Shown here piece after piece: positions 15,152 to 22,420 of a stretch of DNA of 22,876 bases. The notes beneath the pieces are model-generated. The model saw only the letters and a program-made list of their open reading frames with translations, did not search any database and had not been told where the DNA came from. Both the position numbers and the translations under genes were made by a program. Source of the DNA: GCA-2794515 sp033763335. GTDB taxonomy: Bacteria > Chloroflexota > Anaerolineae > Aggregatilineales > Phototrophicaceae. Each line of letters starts with the position of its first letter. Positions within the stretch are counted from its first letter, which is position 1. Where the stretch lies: NCBI GenBank assembly GCA_033763335.1, contig JANRKU010000039.1, positions 1 to 22,876 of the forward strand. Direction: 5' to 3'.

Positions 15152-16081
15152 ATGTTAGACCTATATAAATTGCGCCTATTCATGACCGTTGCCGAGCAAA
15201 TGAGCATCAGCAAAGCGGCAGAAACCCACTATATGACCCAATCTGCCATGAGCCAGCATATTGCACAGCTAGAGGCAACGCTTGGGCGGGCGCTTTTTAT
15301 CCGCAATCGGCACGGGGTGGCGCTCACAGATGATGGTGAGCGCCTTTTTGCCTACGCAGAAAAAATTTTATCGCTGGTCGCAGAGGCAGAATCGGCGTTG
15401 GTGACGATTACCCCCTCCACCGAAGGCGCAATTTCACTGGGCGCGACACCCGCCATCAGCACCTATCGCCTCCCCACATGGACATATCAATTCACCACAC
15501 ACTATCCCCGTTTGATGGTGCGCGTGCAAACCGATGTCACAAGTCATATTGTGCGCGATGTGGGGTCTGGTAAATTGGATTTGGGGCTGATTGAAGGGGC
15601 AATCAGTGACGAACAGGCACAACAGTTGCATATTCACCCCCTCGAAACTGTCCATCATGGGGTGATTGTGGGGCATCATCATGCGTGGTGGGGGCGCGAA
15701 TCGCTCCCATTAGAAGAATTGCGCCAAGCGAAGCTCATTATGCGTCCCACCAATAGCCAAAGTCGGCAATGGTTAGCAGGCATCCTCAAAGACCATCATA
15801 TTAAACCTGCCATCTTGCTCGAAATGGATAACATCGAATCTATCAAACGGATGGTCGCAGGTGGCGATTCTGTCGCCATTTTGCCCCACTATGCCATCGA
15901 AGAAGAGGTCAAAACGGGGATGCTGTGGCATATCAGCATAGGGGATGTGGCGCTCATCCGTGACCATAAGGTGCTATGGCATAAAACGCGCCCTATTTCG
16001 CCCATCACACGGGCATTTTTACATCATTTAGGTGATATTTTCCCGCATTTGGTAACTTGTCTCACAAATAGCATGGAATAA
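15152..16081 (+). CDS. LysR-type transcriptional regulator
   Basis: A 309-residue DNA-binding regulator. The winged helix-turn-helix covers about 1-60 (LRLFMTVAEQMSISKAAETH, with TQSAMSQHIAQLEATLG as recognition helix), followed by the linker helix to about 85. The periplasmic-binding-like effector domain spans about 90-300, with GAISLGATPAISTY at its start and AGGDSVAILPHYAIEEEV near the end. The length is standard. LysR genes often regulate a divergent neighbour, but here the upstream gene (GH31) points the same way and the downstream adenosine deaminase gene is 195 bp away across a repeat element, so the target is not obvious. The 5' region holds the branched structure at 14896-15021. Ribosome site weak. 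Confidence 0.92.
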   Translation: MLDLYKLRLFMTVAEQMSISKAAETHYMTQSAMSQHIAQLEATLGRALFIRNRHGVALTDDGERLFAYAEKILSLVAEAESALVTITPSTEGAISLGATPAISTYRLPTWTYQFTTHYPRLMVRVQTDVTSHIVRDVGSGKLDLGLIEGAISDEQAQQLHIHPLETVHHGVIVGHHHAWWGRESLPLEELRQAKLIMRPTNSQSRQWLAGILKDHHIKPAILLEMDNIESIKRMVAGGDSVAILPHYAIEEEVKTGMLWHISIGDVALIRDHKVLWHKTRPISPITRAFLHHLGDIFPHLVTCLTNSME

Positions 16082-16190
16082 AACCTCACCCCTAAATCCC
16101 CTCTCCATAGTGGAGAGGGGACTTAAAACCACCTGTAAATGCGGTTTTCTCCCCTTCTCCAGTCTGGAGAAGGGGTCGGGGGATGAGGTT
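16082..16190. repeat. Family A double-hairpin (REPIN-like) element, intergenic
   Basis: A complete 109-bp element starting at the LysR stop. The outer ends AACCTCACCCC and GGGGATGAGGTT are inverted. The left hairpin is TCCCCTCTCCA-tag-TGGAGAGGGGA and the right is CCCCTTCTCCAG-t-CTGGAGAAGGGG. The stem change CTTCTCC/GGAGAAG relative to the element at 107 is matched on both arms, which is evidence that the hairpin is conserved. It may also end or stabilise the LysR transcript. Confidence 0.82.
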
Positions 16191-16276
16191 AAAAAATGGT
16201 ATCACCGCAACATTTATGAGACACACCATTTAGCGGATATGATAGACAGCCAGTAACATCTATAGGTGAACCATTC

Positions 16277-17311
16277 ATGCTAATAGATATCATGCCAAAA
16301 GTGGAGCTTCATCTCCATTTACAAGGGACTCTCGCCCCAAAAACGATATTACAACTCGCCAAAAACAACCATTTAAGCCATCTGCTACCGGGCGATACTG
16401 AGGAAATCATTTCTGCGTGGTTTCATTTTAGAGATTTTGACCACTTCTTTGTGGTCAACAAGACCATGAAAAAATTATTTCGGTCTGCCGATGATTTCAC
16501 CCTCGTCACGGTTGCCGCCGCCCAAGAACTGGCTCGCCAACATGTCCGCTATGCCGAAATAACCGTTACCCCATATAGTTTTATTGATGTGTTGCAACAA
16601 GGCTTAACGATTGAGATGCTATTGGCGGGATTGGCTTTGGGGAAGCAACGCGCCAAAGCCGATTTTGACATTGAATTGCGTTGGGTATTCGATATTCCGC
16701 GCAATCGTGCCATATCTGATACTTTTGCCGCGCCCAAAACACTCGAATACGCGCTGATGGGGCGCGATATAGGTGTCATCGGCTTAGGATTGGGGGGTAA
16801 TGAGGTTAATTCGCCACCAGAGCCATTCACATCCATTTTTGCAGAAGCCAAACGATATGGGCTAAAAAGCCTCCCCCACGCTGGTGAAGGCGCAGGTGCG
16901 GGGAGTGTGTGGGGCGCAATCAACGCGCTTCAGGCGGATAGGATTGGGCATGGGGTACGCGCCATCGAGGATGAGCGTTTGGTCGCTGTGCTGGCGGAGC
17001 GTCAAATCCCGTTGGAGGTCAATATGACCAGTAATATCGCGTTGGGTGTCTATCCAAACCTGCACCATCACCCCTTGCCTGCCCTAGACCGTGCTGGTGT
17101 GTTGGTGACGATTAATAGCGATGACCCCATGCTCATCGGCACAACCTTAAATGATGAGTACCGCCTATTAATGACGATATTTGGCTATTCACCCGCGGAC
17201 ATATTTCGACTTGCCCGTAATGGTTATCATGCCTGTTTTGCCGAGCCAGACGTAAAATCACGCCTCATCGCAGAATTTGATGGATGGATAGCAACGCATG
17301 GGCATATTTAG
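16277..17311 (+). CDS. add: Adenosine deaminase family protein
   Basis: A 344-residue zinc hydrolase of the amidohydrolase superfamily, predicted to deaminate adenosine or a related 6-aminopurine to the 6-oxo product in purine salvage. The zinc ligands are visible: His12 and His14 (ELHLHLQGTL), His201 with catalytic Glu204 (LPHAGE), His225 (IGHGVR) and Asp282/Asp283 (NSDDP). The usual DLAGDE-type substrate motif reads GLGLGGNE (169-176). This suggests a subgroup whose substrate may not be adenosine itself; adenine, cytokinin or aminodeoxyfutalosine deaminases belong to the same family. Its stop codon abuts the stop of the convergent gene: TAGCTA at 17309-17314 contains both stops. Confidence 0.88.
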   Translation: MLIDIMPKVELHLHLQGTLAPKTILQLAKNNHLSHLLPGDTEEIISAWFHFRDFDHFFVVNKTMKKLFRSADDFTLVTVAAAQELARQHVRYAEITVTPYSFIDVLQQGLTIEMLLAGLALGKQRAKADFDIELRWVFDIPRNRAISDTFAAPKTLEYALMGRDIGVIGLGLGGNEVNSPPEPFTSIFAEAKRYGLKSLPHAGEGAGAGSVWGAINALQADRIGHGVRAIEDERLVAVLAERQIPLEVNMTSNIALGVYPNLHHHPLPALDRAGVLVTINSDDPMLIGTTLNDEYRLLMTIFGYSPADIFRLARNGYHACFAEPDVKSRLIAEFDGWIATHGHI

Positions 17312-17761
17312 CTATGTCGGCAATTCACTATCATCCCAAACCCCGTGCTGTTTCATCATCATGTGTAGCCAATCTAATGTTTTGGCTTCATCAAAAAACA
17401 TCCGCAGGTGCAAATTTCTGCCCTCGCGCCGATTCACATACAAACTGACAATACGGCTAATGATGCTCTCACGCATAAAAATCCCCACATAGATGGGTTT
17501 TTGAAATGGCAAACTATGATAAATGCGGTCTATCACCAAACGGGAATAGGGCGTAAATCCTTGTGTTGGCGATGATAAATCAAATTCCATGAAGATGGGG
17601 CTATGTTCTGGAAAACTATTGACCACCTCAATGACGCTATCGCCCCAATGGTCAAGCGTTTTACGGCTCATATCACCAGACCCACGAATAATGCCCAAGT
17701 GCCTATCGTACCACCACTCCACTATCACGCCAAACTCTTTGTGGATTATCTCTTTTTCCAT
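17312..17761 (-). CDS. Small SpoIIAA/STAS-like protein of unknown function
   Basis: A 149-residue soluble protein. An early Trp-containing strand (VIVEWWYDRHLGIIRGSG) is followed by a helix, a strand SPIFMEFDLSSPTQGFTPYSR with the FDLS turn, another helix (VIDRIYHSLPF) and a late FFDEAKTLDWL segment. The order matches the small protein at 7468-7896 (VVDLSQ, TLEEGHKI), although identity is low by eye; both look like STAS/SpoIIAA-type folds. AAGGG lies about 7 bases before the ATG. It is on the same strand as hypD, 126 bp downstream of it, but need not belong to that operon. Function unknown. Confidence 0.65.
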   Translation of the reverse strand: MEKEIIHKEFGVIVEWWYDRHLGIIRGSGDMSRKTLDHWGDSVIEVVNSFPEHSPIFMEFDLSSPTQGFTPYSRLVIDRIYHSLPFQKPIYVGIFMRESIISRIVSLYVNRREGRNLHLRMFFDEAKTLDWLHMMMKQHGVWDDSELPT

Positions 17762-17887
17762 ATAAGCCCTTTTTATCCATGTGTGGGTTATCGCGTTTTA
17801 TCAATGAACCGATTCAACCTTTTCATAAATGAAATACTATCTGCTTCCAAGCCCAATTATAACGCAGATAATTGATTTTGCCCCAAA

Positions 17888-18982
17888 TTATGCCGTTTCA
17901 TTTTTGCGATAGCGATAATACGCCGCACATGCGCCCTCACTGCTGACCATCGTCGCGCCCAGTGGGTGTTCGGGGTTACAGCGCGTGCCAAAAGCGGGGC
18001 ATTGGTCGGGTTTGATGAGTCCTTGCAACACCGTCCCACTCATGCACTCACTCGCCACCTCACTTTTTGGCTGTGCCATGCCAAAGCGATTTTCTGCGTC
18101 ATAATCGGCATATTCTGGACGCAACCCCGCCCCACTCATCGGAATTTCGCCAATACCGCGCCAACGCCGATTGGTCGGCATGAATACGCGCTCAATCAGC
18201 GATTTGGCGGGGATATTACCCGCTTGTTGCACCGCCCGCGCATATTGATTTTCCACCTCTGCCCTGCCCTCTTCTAATTGTGCGACACACATGGTGATGC
18301 CCTGCAAAATATCGAGTGGCTCAAAGCCCGTCACCACGAATGGTACACCGTATTTTTTGGCGATGGGGATATATTCCTCATAGCCCATGACCGTACACAC
18401 ATGACCCGCCGCGAGGAAGGCATTCACACGGCGTTCTGGTGCAGATAAAATCGCTTCTACGGCGGGTGGCACGAGGACATGCGCCACCAATAGGGAAAAA
18501 TTGGTCAATCCCTCACTTTTGGCGATATGAACCGCCATGGCAGTCGCAGGGGCAGTCGTCTCAAATCCCACCGCAAAAAAAACGACTTGCCTATCGGGAT
18601 TATTCCGCGCCAGCGCCACCGCATCCATCGGCGAATAGACCATCCGCACATCCCCGCCAGACGCTTTGGTGGCGAGTAAGTCGGTGGATGACCCAGGGAC
18701 GCGCATCATATCGCCAAAAGAGGTCATGATGACATTCGGTTGCATGGCAATGTCAACCGCCTTATCAATCAATTCGATGGGTGTCACACACACAGGGCAA
18801 CCGGGTCCGTGTAATAACGTGACTTTATCGGGCAACAGGGTATCTATCCCAAATTTGAGGATGGCGTGCGTTTGTCCGCCACACACCTCCATAATCGTCC
18901 ACTCGCGGGTAGTGATTTTTGCGAGTAGCTCGGCATATTCCCGCGCCAATTGTGGGTCACGATATTCATCTATATAGCGCAT
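17888..18982 (-). CDS. hypD: Hydrogenase maturation protein HypD
   Basis: A 364-residue iron-sulfur scaffold that, with HypC, carries the Fe(CN)2CO precursor of the [NiFe] active site. The conserved EVCGGQTHAI (Cys34) and GPGCPVC (Cys62, Cys65) form the HypC/iron-handling site. Four C-terminal cysteines (Cys313, Cys328, Cys335, Cys352) fit the [4Fe-4S] ligands, with the characteristic QCPAFGTRCNPEHPLG between them. The start ATG shares its last base (reading leftward) with the hypC TAA, and GGAGG at the end of hypC is the ribosome site, so the two are translationally coupled. It is the last recognisable hyp gene in this cluster; hypE does not follow. Confidence 0.97.
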   Translation of the reverse strand: MRYIDEYRDPQLAREYAELLAKITTREWTIMEVCGGQTHAILKFGIDTLLPDKVTLLHGPGCPVCVTPIELIDKAVDIAMQPNVIMTSFGDMMRVPGSSTDLLATKASGGDVRMVYSPMDAVALARNNPDRQVVFFAVGFETTAPATAMAVHIAKSEGLTNFSLLVAHVLVPPAVEAILSAPERRVNAFLAAGHVCTVMGYEEYIPIAKKYGVPFVVTGFEPLDILQGITMCVAQLEEGRAEVENQYARAVQQAGNIPAKSLIERVFMPTNRRWRGIGEIPMSGAGLRPEYADYDAENRFGMAQPKSEVASECMSGTVLQGLIKPDQCPAFGTRCNPEHPLGATMVSSEGACAAYYRYRKNETA

Positions 18983-19233
18983 TAGCCACCACCTTCTATT
19001 TCATCCAATTCGCCCATTTGACGCAGATAATCAAATACTTGATGCGCTTCTGCTTCATCCACAATTTTGAGTGCGAATCCGACATGCACCAGCACATAAT
19101 CATTCACCTTTGCCTCTGGCACATAGGCTAAATTCGCCTCTTTGATGACCCCGCCAAAGCTGATTTTGCCCATGCGCGTGAAGGGGTCATCGCCCATAAT
19201 ACTGATAATTTTGCCCGGTACGGCTAAACACAT
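18982..19233 (-). CDS. hypC: Hydrogenase maturation chaperone HypC
   Basis: An 83-residue chaperone of the HypC/HupF family. It holds iron with HypD and delivers the Fe(CN)2CO group to the hydrogenase large subunit. The protein must begin MCLAVPGKI because Cys2 is the essential ligand. This start (19233) has AAGGAG 8 bases upstream, whereas the frame stays open for 36 more codons into the end of hypF. The short OB-like body with GGVIKEANLAYVPEAKVNDYVLVHVGFA is complete. It starts 22 bp after the hypF stop and overlaps the hypD start by one base. Confidence 0.96.
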   Translation of the reverse strand: MCLAVPGKIISIMGDDPFTRMGKISFGGVIKEANLAYVPEAKVNDYVLVHVGFALKIVDEAEAHQVFDYLRQMGELDEIEGGG

Positions 19234-19255
19234 ACTGGTTACTCCTTTTTTATCA

Positions 19256-21829
19256 TTATAGCGCCAATAATTGCCCCAAACACACGCCACCATCCCCTGT
19301 TGGGACTTGGCTATGCCAATAGGGAATAAATCCCGCCTCACGCAAGCGATAAATTGCCCCTTCTAGCAGTGGCTTATTCATGAAGCACCCGCCTGTGAGC
19401 ATCACCCGATTTTCACCGATACGGTGCGCCATTTGCACAATCATCTCGATGAGGGTGGCATGAAATTTTTGGCTGATAATCGTTTTGGGGATATGCGCGG
19501 ATATATCCGCCATGATGCCTTTGAGCATGGCGTGGGGATGGATGATATGGGTGTTATTTTCGTGGATGAGGTCGAAGGGATACGATTTATCCCCTATCCC
19601 CCCAACCCCCTTTCCCCATTGCATGGAGAAAGGGGGAGCAAACCCATTTATAGAATTTTGCCATAGTTCCCCCTCTCCACCCTGTGGGGAGGGGGTTAGG
19701 GGGTGGGGATATTGCGCCAGATTTTCTAACATCACCGCCCCTTGTGCCTCATGGCTCATGACATGGCACATATCCATTACAGAGGCAACCGCATCGAATA
19801 GCCGTCCCATGCTACTGGTCATGGGGCAATTCACGCCCTTCAGCACCATTTGGCGAAAAATGTTTCGTTGCGATAGGGTAAATTGACGCACAGGCGCGAA
19901 TTGGTCATCATCAAAAATCGCCTCCCCGAACAGGCTATAAAGCCATCCGAGCGCCGTTTTACGTGGTTCTATCACGGCACTTTCGCCACCGAGCAACGGA
20001 AACGGGCGCAAATAGCCCACGCGCTGATAACCATCCGCCGAAATCCGCAAAAATTCACCGCCCCATATCGTGCCATCATCGCCATAGCCCGTCCCATCCC
20101 AGACCACCGCCAATGCGGGGAGTTGAACCTCATTTTCTGCCATACACGCTAAGGCATGGGCGTAGTGATGTTGCACTTTTGTGATGGGCAACCCGCTATG
20201 ATGGGCATAGGCGGTAGAGGCATAATCGGGGTGGGCATCACAGGCAATTCTTTGTGGCGAAATATCGAGCATGGCAGATAAATCGGTGATGGTGCGCTCA
20301 AAATGGTCTTGTGCCTGACTGGTGGATAAATCCCCGATATGCTGGCTGATGAACACCTCCTGCCCGCGTTGGAGGGCAATGGCATTTTTTAGGTGTGCGC
20401 CAACCGCCAGAATATTATCCCCTATCCCCCCTGCCCCCTTTCCCCATTGCATGGAGAAAGGGGGAGAAAATCCATTTATCGGATATTGGAAATGTTCCCC
20501 CTCTCCACAAAGTGGGGAGGGGGTTAGGGGGTGGGGATTAATATTTATCGGCAGGGGTGCATAGCCCCTTGCACGCCGTACCATCATCATACGTCCCGCC
20601 ATCACGCGCACAACCGAATCATCCACAGGGCGGGTAATGGGACGATTATGCACCAAGAACAAATCCGCAATCCCCGCCAAACGGGTTAATGCGTCGTGTT
20701 CATCGGTGCAAATCGGTTCATCGTGGCGGTTGCCACTGGTCGCCACAAGGGGAAATCCACATTCAGCCAATAACAGGTGATGGAGGGGTGTATAGGGAAG
20801 CATCGCGCCGAGTGTGGGGTTGTCTGGGGCGAGTAAATCATCCCCTATCCCCCCTGCCCCCTTTCCCCATTGCATGGAGAAAGGGGGTGAAAACCCATCT
20901 ATCGGGTTTTGAGAATGTTCCCCCTCTCCACCCTGTGGGGAGGGGGTTAGGGGGTGGGGATAGTTTTTTTCCAATAGCACAATCGGCGCTTGTGCCGATA
21001 GCAACAAGTCGCGCTCCACATCATCCACCACACACCACGCCTCAATCATCGCCATATTGGGGAACATCACCGCAAAGGGTTTATGCGGACGATGTTTGCG
21101 CTCGCGCAAGGCACGTATCGCCTCTGGATTGGTCGCATCAACCAATAGGTGAAAACCGCCTAACCCCTTCATGGCGATAATTTCCCCCGTCCGCAACGCA
21201 TCGGCACACAGCCTCAGCGCATCCTCATGGGTTGCCACGACCCGCCCATCCGCATCCCATAATTCAATATGCGGACCGCACACAGGGCAGGCAATCGGTT
21301 GGGCATGAAAACGCCTATCAGACGGGTCATCATACTCTTTTTGACACGCATCACACATCACAAAGGTGTGCATGGTGGTATTTGGGCGGTCATAGGGCAA
21401 ATCGGTCATAATGCTATAGCGCGTGCCACAATGGGTACAATTGATGAAGGGATAGCGATAGCGCCGATTATTCGGGTCGTTCATCTCATGCAGGCAGTCG
21501 GGACATACGGCTAAATCGGGGGAGATATGCGCCGTTTTTGAGCCTGTATGCTGACTCTGCTGGATGGTGAAGGTGGTATCACCTATTGGGGGGATAAACA
21601 ACACCTGCATATCAGTGATATGAGCATGTGGGGGCAATTCGGTTTTGATACGCCCTAAAAAATGATGGATGAGTGTCTCATCCCCTTCAATTTCGATAAC
21701 TACGCCTTGCGCGGTATTCGTCACCCATCCGCCCAAATCGGCTTGATGCGCCAGCCGATGGATGAAGGGGCGAAATCCGACCCCTTGCACCACGCCTTGC
21801 ACCGTGATATGGGCGCGGATAAGGGTCAT
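19256..21829 (-). CDS. hypF: Carbamoyltransferase HypF with three in-frame repeat insertions
   Basis: HypF makes a thiocarbamate on HypE from carbamoyl phosphate and ATP, the source of the cyanide ligands of [NiFe] hydrogenase. The 857 residues contain an acylphosphatase domain (1-90, QGVVQGVGFRPF), a zinc region with four CxxC pairs (109-184), a YrdC-like domain (about 200-420) and a Kae1-like domain (about 470-857: VQHHYAHALA, VVWDGTGYGDDG, GGCFMN, TGDGGVCLGQ). Typical HypF is about 750; the surplus equals three 40-residue insertions at about 291-330, 432-471 and 708-747, all PHPLTPSP...GGIGD and all encoded by a 122-bp palindromic repeat. Frame and catalytic motifs are intact, so the protein is probably functional. 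The start at 21829 overlaps the protease TGA (ATGA). Confidence 0.96.
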   Translation of the reverse strand: MTLIRAHITVQGVVQGVGFRPFIHRLAHQADLGGWVTNTAQGVVIEIEGDETLIHHFLGRIKTELPPHAHITDMQVLFIPPIGDTTFTIQQSQHTGSKTAHISPDLAVCPDCLHEMNDPNNRRYRYPFINCTHCGTRYSIMTDLPYDRPNTTMHTFVMCDACQKEYDDPSDRRFHAQPIACPVCGPHIELWDADGRVVATHEDALRLCADALRTGEIIAMKGLGGFHLLVDATNPEAIRALRERKHRPHKPFAVMFPNMAMIEAWCVVDDVERDLLLSAQAPIVLLEKNYPHPLTPSPQGGEGEHSQNPIDGFSPPFSMQWGKGAGGIGDDLLAPDNPTLGAMLPYTPLHHLLLAECGFPLVATSGNRHDEPICTDEHDALTRLAGIADLFLVHNRPITRPVDDSVVRVMAGRMMMVRRARGYAPLPININPHPLTPSPLCGEGEHFQYPINGFSPPFSMQWGKGAGGIGDNILAVGAHLKNAIALQRGQEVFISQHIGDLSTSQAQDHFERTITDLSAMLDISPQRIACDAHPDYASTAYAHHSGLPITKVQHHYAHALACMAENEVQLPALAVVWDGTGYGDDGTIWGGEFLRISADGYQRVGYLRPFPLLGGESAVIEPRKTALGWLYSLFGEAIFDDDQFAPVRQFTLSQRNIFRQMVLKGVNCPMTSSMGRLFDAVASVMDMCHVMSHEAQGAVMLENLAQYPHPLTPSPQGGEGELWQNSINGFAPPFSMQWGKGVGGIGDKSYPFDLIHENNTHIIHPHAMLKGIMADISAHIPKTIISQKFHATLIEMIVQMAHRIGENRVMLTGGCFMNKPLLEGAIYRLREAGFIPYWHSQVPTGDGGVCLGQLLAL
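19589..19710 (-). repeat. Family A element inside hypF, copy 3 (codons 707-747)
   Basis: A 122-bp double-hairpin element with inverted ends (ATCCCCTATCCCCCC at one side, the complement of ATCCCCACCCCCTAA at the other). The hairpins are CCCCCTTTC-CCAT/ATGG-GAAAGGGGG and CCCCCTCTCCAC/GTGGGGAGGGGG. In the hypF frame it reads PHPLTPSPQGGEGE...APPFSMQWGKGVGGIGD, placed in the Kae1-like domain after AVMLENLAQ. It begins at codon position 2 and ends at codon position 3. Confidence 0.9.
20417..20538 (-). repeat. Family A element inside hypF, copy 2 (codons 431-471)
   Basis: The same 122-bp length, orientation and codon phase as the other two copies. The peptide is PHPLTPSPLCGEGE...SPPFSMQWGKGAGGIGD. 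One hairpin loop differs (CCAC-aaa-GTGG instead of cct). It sits between RRARGYAPLPI and ILAVGAHLKN, the linker between the YrdC-like and Kae1-like domains. Confidence 0.9.
20840..20961 (-). repeat. Family A element inside hypF, copy 1 (codons 290-330)
   Basis: The same 122-bp length, orientation and codon phase. The peptide is PHPLTPSPQGGEGE...SPPFSMQWGKGAGGIGD. It sits in the YrdC-like domain between APIVLLEK and LAPDNPTLGAMLPYTPLHHL, a surface loop of variable length in the family (inference from family conservation). Confidence 0.9.
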
Positions 21830-22257
21830 GAGGCACACATCCCTTGTATAAATTTGACCAATAAATCAGCTTTTTCTTTTACCACATCCGATAGCCCCTC
21901 CCCCACACCAAAATCTGCCCCTGTGATGGTGATGAGGACGGTAAAGGGCAACATATCATAGAGCCAATGGGTCATCGCCAATAATCCTTGTGGTGATAAA
22001 TGGTGTGTCATGGCGGGAGCATCAGCATGGGCGATGACGGGCGTAATTTTCACATCCCCTGATTGCCCTTCTACGCTGGCATCTATCAAAATGACCATAT
22101 CTGCCAATGACATATTTTCGCTCAATTCGGGCGTGAGCTGATGCACCGCCAAACAAGTCATAGTGGGCAAATTGGCTTGTTGCAATGCCTCTATCACCGC
22201 CCATCCCACCCCATCATCAAGGCGTAAGGAGTTGCCATAGCCAATGATGAGCTTCAT
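21826..22257 (-). CDS. Hydrogenase maturation endopeptidase (HyaD/HoxW-type)
   Basis: A 143-residue protease of the HybD family that removes the C-terminal tail of the [NiFe] large subunit once nickel is in place. The N-terminus GYGNSLRLDDGVG (6-18) carries the first acidic nickel-sensing position (Asp14/Asp15). Asp59 (ILIDAS) and His85/His86 (THHLSP) fit the other two. The HQLTPELSE segment (39-47) is typical of proteases serving group 3 (HoxH/HydA-type) hydrogenases. GAGGGA precedes the ATG. It lies 163 bp after the large-subunit gene, across a repeat island, and its TGA overlaps the hypF ATG. Confidence 0.92.
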   Translation of the reverse strand: MKLIIGYGNSLRLDDGVGWAVIEALQQANLPTMTCLAVHQLTPELSENMSLADMVILIDASVEGQSGDVKITPVIAHADAPAMTHHLSPQGLLAMTHWLYDMLPFTVLITITGADFGVGEGLSDVVKEKADLLVKFIQGMCAS

Positions 22258-22276
22258 GATTGAAATCCCTCATCAT

Positions 22277-22403
22277 TATCCCCCCTGTGGACACGATATA
22301 TCGTGTCCCTACACACATCGCACCAAGAAAAGGGAGAAACCCAATTCATCGCGTCTATATAAGTCCCCTCTCCAGACTGGAGAGGGGATTTAGGGGTGAG
22401 GTT
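22277..22403. repeat. Chimeric family A element carrying a family B palindrome
   Basis: The right half (22360-22403) is identical over 44 bases to 171-214. The spacer GGGAGAAACCCAATTCATCG resembles the spacer of the hypF copies, and the left edge TATCCCCCCTG matches their left end. Where the left hairpin should be there is a family B palindrome (22289-22308) with its flanks. It fills most of the 163-bp gap between the hydrogenase and protease genes. Confidence 0.6.
22289..22308. repeat. Family B 20-bp perfect palindrome
   Basis: GGACACGATATATCGTGTCC, followed by CTAC as in other members. The core differs from every other copy, yet both arms agree perfectly. Confidence 0.72.
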
Positions 22404-22420
22404 AAAAAATAGGCAAAAAA

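Noticed and set aside
19589..20961. CRISPR array, suggested by three similar repeats on the minus strand
   Set aside because: The repeats are 122 bp, 301 and 706 bp apart, and lie inside an intact hypF reading frame. Spacers are HypF coding sequence and no cas gene is present.
19589..20961. The PHPLTPSP...GGIGD segments as a genuine functional domain of HypF
   Set aside because: They coincide exactly with a DNA palindrome family that also occurs between genes, and they interrupt otherwise continuous HypF motifs.
19256..21829. hypF as a pseudogene or assembly artefact caused by repeats
   Set aside because: No stop or frameshift is seen, all domain motifs are complete, and the three inserts differ from each other in sequence (QGGEGE/LCGEGE, GKGAG/GKGVG), which argues against an assembly duplication.
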